DNA from: Haloarculaceae archaeon
GTDB taxonomy: Archaea; Halobacteriota; Halobacteria; Halobacteriales; Haloarculaceae
Assembly: GCA_018609665.1 (NCBI GenBank)
Contig: JAHENN010000225.1
Location: 1-9,662 of the forward strand
DNA length: 9,662 bases
Direction of reading: 5' to 3'
This document shows positions 1 through 5,075 of the stretch, in pieces. Position 1 is the first letter of the stretch, and every line of letters starts with the position of its first letter. The notes beneath the pieces are model-generated. The model saw nothing but the letters and a program-made list of their open reading frames with translations, made no database searches and was not told the DNA's origin. Made by a program: the position numbers and the translations under genes.

Positions 1-245
1 AGGAGGGCGTAGACGCCCTCGCCGTCGGCGCGCGGGACGCGGTTGGAGACGGCGTTGTCGACGAAGTCGACCCGGTCGTCTCCGGCTACCTCGACGATCC
101 CGTATCCCATCTCGACGACGCCGACTACGTTGCGGACGGCGCGGTGGGCCCGGTCCGGCCGGCCGTAGTGGGCGACGACACGACGGCCGCCGCGCTCGCG
201 GAACGCCGCGCCGTGGGTCTCGTGGAGGTCAGCGACGACTGTCAT
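1..245 (-). CDS. GcvT/YgfZ-family folate-binding protein (5' part, truncated by window)
   Basis: The reverse strand from the ATG at 243-245 gives 81 residues, open to the window edge: it begins MTVVADLHETHGAAFRERGG and continues with RRVVAHYGRP, AVRNVVGVVEMGYG and VDFVDNAVSNRVP. This is the N-terminal pattern of the aminomethyltransferase (GcvT) / YgfZ folate-binding fold: a short 'LH..HGA.F...GG..V..YG' lead, then 'AVRN..G..EMGYG', then the 'V.G.DR..FVDN..SN.VP' strand-helix. Members either transfer the aminomethyl carbon in glycine cleavage or act as folate-dependent accessory proteins for Fe-S or tRNA modification. The 'EMGYG' wording looks like the haloarchaeal stand-alone paralogue, so I do not claim glycine-cleavage activity. 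A TATA-like element about 26 nt upstream supports this start and an independent leaderless transcript. Over two thirds of the protein lies outside the window. Confidence 0.72.
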   Translation of the reverse strand, partial: MTVVADLHETHGAAFRERGGRRVVAHYGRPDRAHRAVRNVVGVVEMGYGIVEVAGDDRVDFVDNAVSNRVPRADGEGVYAL

Positions 246-267
246 CGTCGAACCGAGGGGACGGGGG

Positions 268-275
268 GGTAAAAC
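268..275 (-). promoter_or_regulatory. TATA-like promoter element for the GcvT-family gene
   Basis: The reverse strand reads GTTTTACC, centred about 26-27 nt upstream of the ATG at 245, in an otherwise G/C-only gap of 38 bp. Transcription would start at or next to the start codon, giving a leaderless mRNA. The gene therefore need not depend on read-through from the gene at 284-592. Confidence 0.5.
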
Positions 276-283
276 GGCCGCGG

Positions 284-592
284 TCAGACGCCGAGGCGGT
301 CGCGGACCCGCTCGAACAGCGACCGCTCGCCGTCGTCGCCGCCGTCGGCCTCGGGGTCGGGGACGACCCGGTCGTCGGGGTAGATGTGCATCGGCTCGTC
401 GTCGTCGTTCTCGACGGTGATGAGCCCGGCCTGCTTCAGGTCGGCCAGCGCCGCCTCCAGGTCGTCGATGTCGACGTCGGCCTCGGAGCGCAGCTCGAAC
501 ACCGTCATCCCCTCCTCGGTCCGTTCGACGAGCGCGTCGAGCACCGCGACCTGCGTGTCCTTGCGGTCGCGGTACTCCCCCTTCGCCTGCAT
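284..592 (-). CDS. Small winged-helix-like haloarchaeal protein (resembles DUF6432)
   Basis: A 102-aa protein starting MQAKGEYRDRKDTQVAVLDA. Residues about 12-60 have the shape of a winged helix: helix (TQVAVLDALVERTEEG), turn and second helix (MTVFELRSEADVDIDDLEAALADL), and a wing (KQAGLITVEND..MHIY). The C-terminus is an acidic tail ending in an amphipathic SLFERVRDRLGV. This suggests a MarR-like DNA-binding or protein-interaction module; the DUF6432 name is from memory and unverified, and no target is known. A longer reading starting at 655 adds an Arg/Pro-rich MSRRRGPRRR stretch that runs through the promoter. I prefer 592, because the reverse-strand TATA element at 614-621 sits about 26 nt before it. 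It is followed 38 bp later by the GcvT-family gene on the same strand and divergent from the gene at 689. Confidence 0.75.
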   Translation of the reverse strand: MQAKGEYRDRKDTQVAVLDALVERTEEGMTVFELRSEADVDIDDLEAALADLKQAGLITVENDDDEPMHIYPDDRVVPDPEADGGDDGERSLFERVRDRLGV

Positions 593-613
593 ACTCCCGT
601 GTTTGCCCGGGGG

Positions 614-621
614 TATCTTAA
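614..621 (-). promoter_or_regulatory. TATA-like element for the gene ending at 284
   Basis: The reverse strand reads TTAAGATA, centred about 25-26 nt upstream of the ATG at 592, the position expected for a leaderless haloarchaeal transcript. It decides the start codon, because the longer reading from 655 would begin upstream of the promoter. Confidence 0.6.
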
Positions 622-657
622 CCGTTCGCCGCCGCGGCCCCCGGCGGCGGCTCAACC

Positions 658-663
658 TTTAAG
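658..663 (+). promoter_or_regulatory. TATA-like element for the zinc-ribbon protein gene
   Basis: TTTAAG lies about 28 nt upstream of the ATG at 689. With the element at 614-621 it forms a compact back-to-back promoter pair within the 96-bp gap between two divergent genes. The DNA between the two elements (622-657) is G/C-rich and contains gccgcggc and ccggcggcgg runs. Confidence 0.55.
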
Positions 664-688
664 CCCCCGAGACGGCCACACCACCACC

Positions 689-1360
689 ATGGGACTGAAG
701 TGTTCGGTACTGGGCCACTCCTTCGAGCCCGCCGACCTCGAGCGGGAGCGGGAGGAGCAGGGCTCGGAGGTCGTGACCGTCGTCCGGGAGATCGAGCGGT
801 GCGTCCGCTGTGGGGAAGAGCGGGTCGTCTCCGAGAACACCGAGGTGACCGCCGTCGTCGACGAAGCGGAGGTCGACCTCGAGGAGGCGGGCGCCGGCGG
901 CGGCGGGGCCACCGGTGCGACGACGGACGGCTCGGACGCCGGGGACGCCGCGGGCGCCGAGGTCGACACCGACGCCGGTGCGGCCGCGGGTCCGGCCGAC
1001 GACGAGGGGTTCGAGGCCCGCGACCCGGCCGAGGAGGACGCCGAGATACTCACCGACGACGACCCGGACCGCGAGCCGGGCGCCTGGCCCGAGGAACCCG
1101 GCGAGTCGTGGGCCCCCGACGAGCCGTCGCCGGACGACGACGAGGCCGGGACGACGGCGGCCGCCCCGGGCCAGGGCGACCCGGACGGCGACGACGAACC
1201 GGTCGCGCCGACCGAGGAGACGCTGTCGGGCATCACGGTCCCCGAGGGCCGCATCGTCTGTACGGAGTGTGAGTTCGGCGTCGACGCCGAGTCGTCGTAC
1301 CGGGACGGCGACCCCTGCCCCGACTGCGGCGCGTGGCTGACGAGCGAGCGAAATCGGTAA
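689..1360 (+). CDS. Double zinc-ribbon-like protein with long acidic linker (haloarchaeal, DUF7093-like)
   Basis: A 223-aa protein starting MGLKCSVLGHSFEPADLERE. The N-terminal module carries possible metal ligands C5, H10, C38 and C41 (CVRCGEE). The C-terminal 35 residues hold a second ribbon-like set, C191xxC194 and C210xxC213 (CTEC...CPDCGAW). Between them, roughly residues 60-180 are low-complexity Asp/Glu/Gly/Ala/Pro and predicted disordered, as expected in a high-salt cytoplasm. No catalytic motif is visible. The architecture suggests an adaptor or nucleic-acid or protein-binding role, which is inference only. The family name is recalled and not checked. The start fits a leaderless transcript from the TATA element at 658-663. 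The next gene follows after 25 bp on the same strand and may be co-transcribed. Confidence 0.8.
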   Translation: MGLKCSVLGHSFEPADLEREREEQGSEVVTVVREIERCVRCGEERVVSENTEVTAVVDEAEVDLEEAGAGGGGATGATTDGSDAGDAAGAEVDTDAGAAAGPADDEGFEARDPAEEDAEILTDDDPDREPGAWPEEPGESWAPDEPSPDDDEAGTTAAAPGQGDPDGDDEPVAPTEETLSGITVPEGRIVCTECEFGVDAESSYRDGDPCPDCGAWLTSERNR

Positions 1361-1363
1361 ACC
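1356..1363 (+). promoter_or_regulatory. Possible weak promoter element for the DUF5611 gene
   Basis: The short A-rich stretch ggtaaacc overlaps the TAA stop of the preceding gene and lies about 26 nt before the ATG at 1386. The spacing fits a leaderless start but the match to a TATA box is poor. Co-transcription with the upstream gene is equally possible. Confidence 0.25.
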
Positions 1364-1385
1364 GTCCCGTTCCGATACCACGACC

Positions 1386-1778
1386 ATGGAAGAGTACAAG
1401 ATGCGCCGGGGGGAGTACCTCGAGGAGCGCGTCCCCGACCTGGAGGCGACGATCGAGGAGTACTTCGGTCCCATCACCGACACCGAGGAGTTCAACGGAA
1501 GCGACCTCTACGTGGTCGAGGAGCCGGACAACCCGGTGTTCGACCGGATCGTCGCGGGCAGCGTCTCCTACTCGAGCAAGAAGGACAAGCTCGCCGTCGA
1601 GTTCCACGAGCGCGACCTCGAGGACCTGATGGAGACCGGCGACGTCGACGCCGCCGGCGACGCCAACGACGCCAAGAACGACTTCCTGCTCGAGTGTACC
1701 GGCCGGGACGCCAAGTCCCGCCGGGAGTCGATGAAGCGCTCCGTCGAAGACGACGCCGAGACGCCGGACAACGTCTGA
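1386..1778 (+). CDS. DUF5611 family protein
   Basis: A 130-aa acidic protein beginning MEEYKMRRGEYLEERVPDLE. The 'EYKMRRG..LEERVPD' opening, the 'EEYFGPITDTEEFNGSDLYVV' block (about 30-52), 'EPDNPVFDRI' and the C-terminal 'DAKNDFLLECTGRDAKSRR' helix are the features I associate with the archaeal DUF5611 family, whose biochemical role is unknown to me. The alternation of short strands and helices suggests a compact alpha/beta fold with a basic-acidic C-terminal helix and a charged tail. It has no membrane segment or signal peptide. It lies 25 bp after the zinc-ribbon gene. Its TGA stop at 1776-1778 is directly followed by the reverse-strand stop of the next gene, with no gap between the convergent pair. 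Confidence 0.82.
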   Translation: MEEYKMRRGEYLEERVPDLEATIEEYFGPITDTEEFNGSDLYVVEEPDNPVFDRIVAGSVSYSSKKDKLAVEFHERDLEDLMETGDVDAAGDANDAKNDFLLECTGRDAKSRRESMKRSVEDDAETPDNV

Positions 1779-1955
1779 TTACATCACCGACCGGCTGCCC
1801 GTCTCCGTCGCCGCGTCGGTGAGCAGCGCCTCGAGGTTCTCGTACGGGACGAACGCCAGCAGCTCCTCGTCGTCGTCGTACAGCTCCACGCCGTGGTCGC
1901 CCGTCCGGTAGGACTCGCACTCCAGCTGGCCGTTCGGGAGGATGGCACGGTACAT
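1779..1955 (-). CDS. 58-aa haloarchaeal protein of unknown function
   Basis: The reverse strand reads MYRAILPNGQLECESYRTGD, then a central 'HGVELYDDDEELLAFVPYENLEALL' and the tail TETGSRSVM. The pattern of beta strands (YRAILPNG, LECESYR, GVELYD, LLAFVPY) followed by one helix (ENLEALLTDAA) looks like a small beta-sheet protein. The codons are strongly G/C-ending in this frame, unlike the overlapping frames. A GTG five codons upstream (1970) is an alternative start adding MQASR; I prefer the ATG because the 'MYRA.LPNG' opening looks like a natural N-terminus. I see no clear TATA element at the expected spacing, so promoter evidence is lacking. Its TAA stop abuts the TGA of the DUF5611 gene tail to tail. 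No function can be assigned. Confidence 0.65.
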   Translation of the reverse strand: MYRAILPNGQLECESYRTGDHGVELYDDDEELLAFVPYENLEALLTDAATETGSRSVM

Positions 1956-2031
1956 GCGCGAGGCTTGCACGCGCTGGTTCGAATGGGTTTCGCCGGGCGT
2001 ACGGTCGCAGCGGCCGACGCATCACCACCGA

Positions 2032-2038
2032 TTAGTAT
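2032..2038 (+). promoter_or_regulatory. TATA-like element for thiDN
   Basis: TTAGTAT lies centred about 25 nt before the ATG at 2060, giving an essentially leaderless mRNA. Only some 20 nt separate it from the start codon, so there is no room for a TPP riboswitch in a 5' leader. Any thiamine control would have to act at the DNA level, for example by a ThiR-type repressor. Confidence 0.6.
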
Positions 2039-2059
2039 TCACGGGCGGTACGTCCTGCC

Positions 2060-3439
2060 ATGAGCGACACGCGAGTGCCGGCGCCGACGGAGCGGCCGGT
2101 CGTCATGACGGTCGCCGGCAGCGACTCCGGCGGCGGCGCTGGGATACAGGCCGACCTGAAGACCATCGAGGCGACCGGCGGCTTCGGCGTCTCGGCGCTG
2201 ACCGCGGTCACCGCCCAGAACACGACCGGCGTCGAGTCGACCCACGTCCTCCCGGTCGGGGAGCTGGAGGCACAGCTCGACGCCGTCCTCGACGACTTCG
2301 AGGTGGCGGCGGTCAAGACGGGCATGCTCGCGACGGCCGACATCGTCGAGACGGTCACCGACTACGCCGCCGACCTGGCGTGTCCGCTGGTCGTCGACCC
2401 GGTGATGGTCGCGGCGACGGGCGACCGCCTGCTGACCGAGGCGGCCGAGGCCGCCTACGAGGACCTCGTCGCGGAGGCGACGCTGGTGACGCCGAACGCC
2501 GACGAGGCGGCCGTCCTGACCGACGTCGACCCCGAGGACGAGGCGGGCGCCCGCCTGGCCGGCCAGCGCCTGCTGTCGACCGGCGCCGACGCCGCGCTGG
2601 TGAAGGGCGGCCACATCCCCGGCGCGGAGGTGCTCGACGTGCTCGTCACGGCCGACCACATCGAGACGGCGCGGCACCCCCGCGTCGACACCGACGCCAC
2701 CCACGGCTCGGGGTGTGCGCTGTCGGCCGCAATCGCCACCCGGCTCGCACGCGGCGAGCCGACCGTCGACGCCGTCGGCCGGAGCGTCGCCTTCATGGAG
2801 CGGGCCGTCCGCTACCACCACGACGTCGGCGAGGGCCCCGGCGCGGTCCACCACCTCGTCGCGCTCCGCAACGAGGCGCGCCGCGAGCCGACCGCCGAGG
2901 CCGTCGCCGAGACGGTCCGGCGGTTCGAGCGCGAGAACGTCCGCCCGCTGGTCCCGGAGGTGGGTACCGACGTCGTCGGCGCGGCGCCGTACGCCGAGGG
3001 GCCCGACGAGACGGCGGCCGTCGAAGGCCGAATCACGAAGACGCTCGAGGGCGTCCGCGCGACCCGCGGCGTCCGCTTCGACGCCTCCGGCCACGTCGCT
3101 CGCTTCCTGCTGTCGGCGCGGGAGTACCGCCCAGGGTTGCGGTTCGCGGCCAACTGCCGGTTCGGCGACGCCGTCGAGGCGGCTCTCGACTCCCTGGGCT
3201 GGCCCGTCGCCGAGTACGACCGCGCGGCCGAACCCGACGATGCCGACGGGACGATGGACTGGGTCGCCCGGCAGGCCTTCGCGGGCGGGGACCGTCCGGT
3301 CGCCGTCGTCGACCGCGGTGCCGTCGGCAAGGAGCCGACGACGAAACTCGTCGCCGAGGACGCGGCGACGCTCGCCGAGCGCGTTCTCGAGTTGAACGGC
3401 GCGGTGGCGTCAGGTTCCGACGCCGACGACGGAGACTGA
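2060..3439 (+). CDS. thiDN: Bifunctional HMP/HMP-P kinase - thiamine phosphate synthase (ThiD-ThiN fusion)
   Basis: A 459-aa cytoplasmic enzyme of thiamine synthesis. Residues about 12-265 are a ribokinase-fold ThiD domain: substrate loop TVAGSDSGGGAGIQADLK (17-34), 'VDPVM' at 112-116, 'KGGH' at 182-185, and the anion-hole / catalytic Cys motif HGSGC at 215-219. It phosphorylates hydroxymethylpyrimidine, then its monophosphate. Residues about 275-450 are a ThiN domain, the archaeal non-homologous replacement for ThiE, which joins HMP-PP to thiazole phosphate. Its marks are 'VPEVGTDVVGA', 'EGRITKTLEGVR', 'ASGHVARFLL', 'FAANCRFGD', 'GTMDWV' and 'VVDRGAVGKEPTTK'. There is no N-terminal helix-turn-helix, so it is the enzyme and not the ThiR-like regulator that also carries a ThiN domain. 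The short acidic tail ends at 3439. It is monocistronic by context, with its own promoter upstream. Confidence 0.93.
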   Translation: MSDTRVPAPTERPVVMTVAGSDSGGGAGIQADLKTIEATGGFGVSALTAVTAQNTTGVESTHVLPVGELEAQLDAVLDDFEVAAVKTGMLATADIVETVTDYAADLACPLVVDPVMVAATGDRLLTEAAEAAYEDLVAEATLVTPNADEAAVLTDVDPEDEAGARLAGQRLLSTGADAALVKGGHIPGAEVLDVLVTADHIETARHPRVDTDATHGSGCALSAAIATRLARGEPTVDAVGRSVAFMERAVRYHHDVGEGPGAVHHLVALRNEARREPTAEAVAETVRRFERENVRPLVPEVGTDVVGAAPYAEGPDETAAVEGRITKTLEGVRATRGVRFDASGHVARFLLSAREYRPGLRFAANCRFGDAVEAALDSLGWPVAEYDRAAEPDDADGTMDWVARQAFAGGDRPVAVVDRGAVGKEPTTKLVAEDAATLAERVLELNGAVASGSDADDGD

Positions 3440-3556
3440 CCCGCCGGTGCCGCCGACCGGACGCCAGTCGCCGTCGACGTCGACCTCGACGGGGCCGAAC
3501 TCGTAGCGGCCCATGCTACCGACGCCGTCCGGTGCCGCCGCGAAGTAGGTCACGTC
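3410..3556 (-). pseudogene. 3' remnant of an unidentified gene (reverse strand)
   Basis: The reverse strand from about 3556 to a TGA at 3410-3412 reads DVTYFAAAPDGVGSMGRYEF, then GPVEVDVDGDWRPVGGTGG, then a short tail. The aromatic-rich, balanced composition and G/C third positions look like true protein. The same frame further upstream, across alaX, turns into the Arg/Ala/Val-rich composition of an antisense shadow. So the coding signal is confined to about 48 codons with no start of its own. I read it as the C-terminal tail of a gene whose 5' part has been lost. Its last 30 bp overlap the 3' end of thiDN. I do not recognise the parent family; alternating strands and glycines suggest a beta-rich domain. 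Confidence 0.5.
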
Positions 3557-3557
3557 G

Positions 3558-3695
3558 CCGGCCGCCGACGTCCTCTCGCGGGGCGTCGGCGCCGCGCTGC
3601 TCGTGGCGCTGGTGATCGCCGACCGCCGCCGCGAGCACGAGGCCGTCGGCGAGGGCGCCGGCGTCGACCCCACCGCGGCCGGCGCCGACGCCTGA
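3558..3695 (+). pseudogene. 3' remnant of an unidentified membrane-protein gene (forward strand)
   Basis: The forward frame ending with TGA at 3693-3695 reads AADVLSRGVGAALLVALVIA, then DRRREHEAVGEGAGVDPTAAGADA. This looks like the last transmembrane helix of a membrane protein followed by a positive 'DRRR' stop-transfer and an acidic cytoplasmic tail. All third positions are G or C. There is an in-frame TAG at 3546-3548 just upstream, and the sequence before that is the antisense of the neighbouring remnant, so no start codon or upstream domain exists. The fragment is directly followed by the alaX promoter. The parent family is not identifiable from so short a tail. Confidence 0.5.
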
Positions 3696-3708
3696 GGCGG
3701 CCCGACCG

Positions 3709-3713
3709 TTTTT
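3709..3713 (+). promoter_or_regulatory. T-rich promoter element for alaX
   Basis: A TTTTT run flanked by G/C sequence is centred about 29 nt upstream of the ATG at 3740, just downstream of the membrane-protein remnant. The spacing fits a leaderless or nearly leaderless transcript. The match to a canonical TATA box is moderate. Confidence 0.4.
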
Positions 3714-3739
3714 GCCGTTCGCGCGGCTACCCGACCCCG

Positions 3740-4465
3740 ATGACCGACCTGCTGTACCTGCCGGATTCCGACGACGTGACCGCGTTCTCGGCGACCGTGA
3801 CCGAGGCGACCGAGGAGTACGTCGTCCTCGACGGGACGTACTTCTACCCGGAGGGCGGCGGCCAGCCGCCGGACCACGGCGAACTGTCGTGGCCGGGCGG
3901 CCGTGCCGAGGTCGACGGCGCCCGGAAGGACCACGGCGACGTCCGCCACGAGATCGCCCGCCTGGAGGGCGACCCGCCCGACCCGGGCACGACCGTCGAC
4001 TGCGAGATCGACGCCGACCGCCGCGAGAAACTCACCCGGATGCACACCGCTCAGCACGTCGTCTCGCGGGTCGTCCTCGACGAGTACGGCGCCGAAACGG
4101 CGGGCAACCAGGTCGGCGTCGACCGCTCCCGGATCGACTTCGAGCCCGCCGACTTCGACGGGGCGGACCTCGAGCGCATCGAGGAACGGTCCAACGACGC
4201 GGTCGAGCGGGACCTCCCGGTCCGCAAGGAGAACCGCCCCCGCGAGACGGTCGAACGCGAGGTCGACGAGGGGCGGGCGCTGCTGGACCTCATCCCGGAC
4301 TCCGTCGACCCGCTCCGGGTCGTCGAAATCGGGGCGTTCGACCTCTGTCCCTGCGGCGGCACCCACGTCGACTCGCTGGGCGAAATCGGCCGCATCGAGG
4401 TCGTCGACCGCAGCTCCAAGGGCGCCGAGGTCGAGCGGATCGGGTTCGAATTGCGCGAGGGCTGA
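3740..4465 (+). CDS. alaX: Alanyl-tRNA editing protein AlaX (AlaX-M type)
   Basis: A 241-aa free-standing homologue of the alanyl-tRNA synthetase editing domain. It hydrolyses tRNA(Ala) mischarged with serine (and often glycine) in trans. The N-terminal beta-barrel part contains the glycine motif YFYPEGGGQPPDHG (34-47), typical of AlaX-M and AlaRS. The zinc and catalytic ligands are all present: H102 and H106 in MHTAQH, C205 and H209 in CPCGGTH. C203 adds a second cysteine next to the ligand. The C-terminus 'VDSLGEIGRIEVVDRSSKGAEVERIGFEL' closes the editing core. There is no aminoacylation domain and no C-Ala domain, so this is not a truncated AlaRS. It faces the next gene convergently across 36 bp. 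Confidence 0.92.
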   Translation: MTDLLYLPDSDDVTAFSATVTEATEEYVVLDGTYFYPEGGGQPPDHGELSWPGGRAEVDGARKDHGDVRHEIARLEGDPPDPGTTVDCEIDADRREKLTRMHTAQHVVSRVVLDEYGAETAGNQVGVDRSRIDFEPADFDGADLERIEERSNDAVERDLPVRKENRPRETVEREVDEGRALLDLIPDSVDPLRVVEIGAFDLCPCGGTHVDSLGEIGRIEVVDRSSKGAEVERIGFELREG

Positions 4466-4501
4466 GGCGACCGCGGCCGCCGTGGCGGGACTGCAGCCCG
4501 C

Positions 4502-4885
4502 TCAGAACTGCTTGGCCCACTCGACGGCGGACTCCCGGTCGGTGAAGCCGTCGGTCGCCACGCCGTCGGCCTCGTTTTTGTTGCTGACGGCGAGCCCACC
4601 GATACCGTCGGCGACGTAGGCGGTCGCGTCGATGCCCGTCGCCTCGGCCAGCGCCGTCCACTGCTCGTTGACGTGGTCCATCACCTCCTTCGAGAGTTGG
4701 TCGGCGCCGCCGACCTCGACGACCACCGCGGTCATCGACGGCTGGCTCGCGACCTCCCGGAAGTGCTCCTCGCCGGCCTCGAGCGTGCCTGACTCCATCG
4801 CCGTCGTGATGTCGTCGACGCTCCAGATACCGACGCCGTCCTCCGACTCGTACGTGATGCCGTCCACGATGCGTTCGGCTTGCAT
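4502..4885 (-). CDS. Small STAS/SpoIIAA-like protein
   Basis: A 127-aa protein beginning MQAERIVDGITYESEDGVGI. The layout is strand-strand (ITYESEDGVGIWSV), helices (DDITTAMESGTLEAGEEHFREVA), a hydrophobic strand TAVVVEV, a helix (SKEVMDHVNEQWTALAEATG), another strand (ATAYVADG..GLAVSN) and a final 'FTDRESAVEWAKQF'. This strand-helix alternation and the last 'F.D.E.AV.W' helix resemble the SpoIIAA-like / STAS-SEC14 family, often soluble regulators or lipid-binding proteins. The assignment is by fold pattern only. A longer reading to 5044 is possible, but the TATA element at 4909-4915 lies about 27 nt before 4885 and marks this start; MRTSCT at 4903 is the other in-frame option. It is divergent from mutS across 190 bp. 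Confidence 0.68.
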   Translation of the reverse strand: MQAERIVDGITYESEDGVGIWSVDDITTAMESGTLEAGEEHFREVASQPSMTAVVVEVGGADQLSKEVMDHVNEQWTALAEATGIDATAYVADGIGGLAVSNKNEADGVATDGFTDRESAVEWAKQF

Positions 4886-4908
4886 CGTGCATGAGGTTCG
4901 CATACAGG

Positions 4909-4915
4909 TGAAAAG
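4909..4915 (-). promoter_or_regulatory. TATA-like element for the STAS-like gene
   Basis: The reverse strand reads CTTTTCA, centred about 27 nt upstream of the ATG at 4885. This supports a leaderless transcript starting there and argues against the longer reading frame that extends through the promoter to 5044. Confidence 0.5.
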
Positions 4916-5000
4916 CGGTGCGGACGGACACACGAAGCGAAACGGACGTTGAGTTTCCTCGCCGCCGAGCCCTCGTGGGGAGTACCACGCGGTGCTGGTC

Positions 5001-5022
5001 GGTCGCCGGCCGGTCGCCGGCC
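5001..5022. repeat. 11-bp tandem repeat upstream of the mutS promoter
   Basis: GGTCGCCGGCC occurs twice head to tail (5001-5011 and 5012-5022) and is followed by a third partial GGT. Each unit contains the palindrome GCCGGC. It ends about 23 bp before the mutS TATA element, within the 190-bp divergent gap between the STAS-like gene and mutS. The position would suit an activator or operator site, but a chance duplication in GC-rich DNA is also possible. Confidence 0.4.
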
Positions 5023-5044
5023 GGTTCCACCCCGCTTCCGTCAC

Positions 5045-5051
5045 GCTTTAC
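5045..5051 (+). promoter_or_regulatory. TATA-like element for mutS
   Basis: GCTTTAC lies centred about 28 nt before the ATG at 5076. It is the only A/T-rich stretch in the local G/C-rich sequence and supports a leaderless mutS mRNA starting near 5076. Confidence 0.55.
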
Positions 5052-5075
5052 CCCCCGGGCGCCGGCGGTGGCCAC

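Noticed and set aside
593..655. Extended N-terminus (MSRRRGPRRR...) for the winged-helix-like protein
   Set aside because: The extension runs through the TATA element at 614-621 and has shadow-like composition; the ATG at 592 is correctly spaced.
2039..2059. TPP riboswitch in front of thiDN
   Set aside because: The TATA element leaves about 20 nt or less before the start codon, too short for a riboswitch, and no conserved THI-box sequence is visible.
1942..3615. A 557-codon forward open frame over thiDN in another frame
   Set aside because: It is dominated by Arg, Gly and Pro and is out of frame with the clear ThiD and ThiN motifs; a shadow.
4459..4499. Possible bidirectional terminator hairpin between alaX and the STAS-like gene (GGGCTG...CAGCCC)
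   Set aside because: The stem is only 6 bp with a loop of about 29 nt and no T-run; such pairs arise by chance in this composition.
4992..5075. GTG-initiated N-terminal extension of MutS
   Set aside because: The extra residues are Pro/Gly/Arg-rich, unlike MutS N-termini, and the region contains the likely TATA element at 5045-5051; the ATG at 5076 fits a leaderless start.
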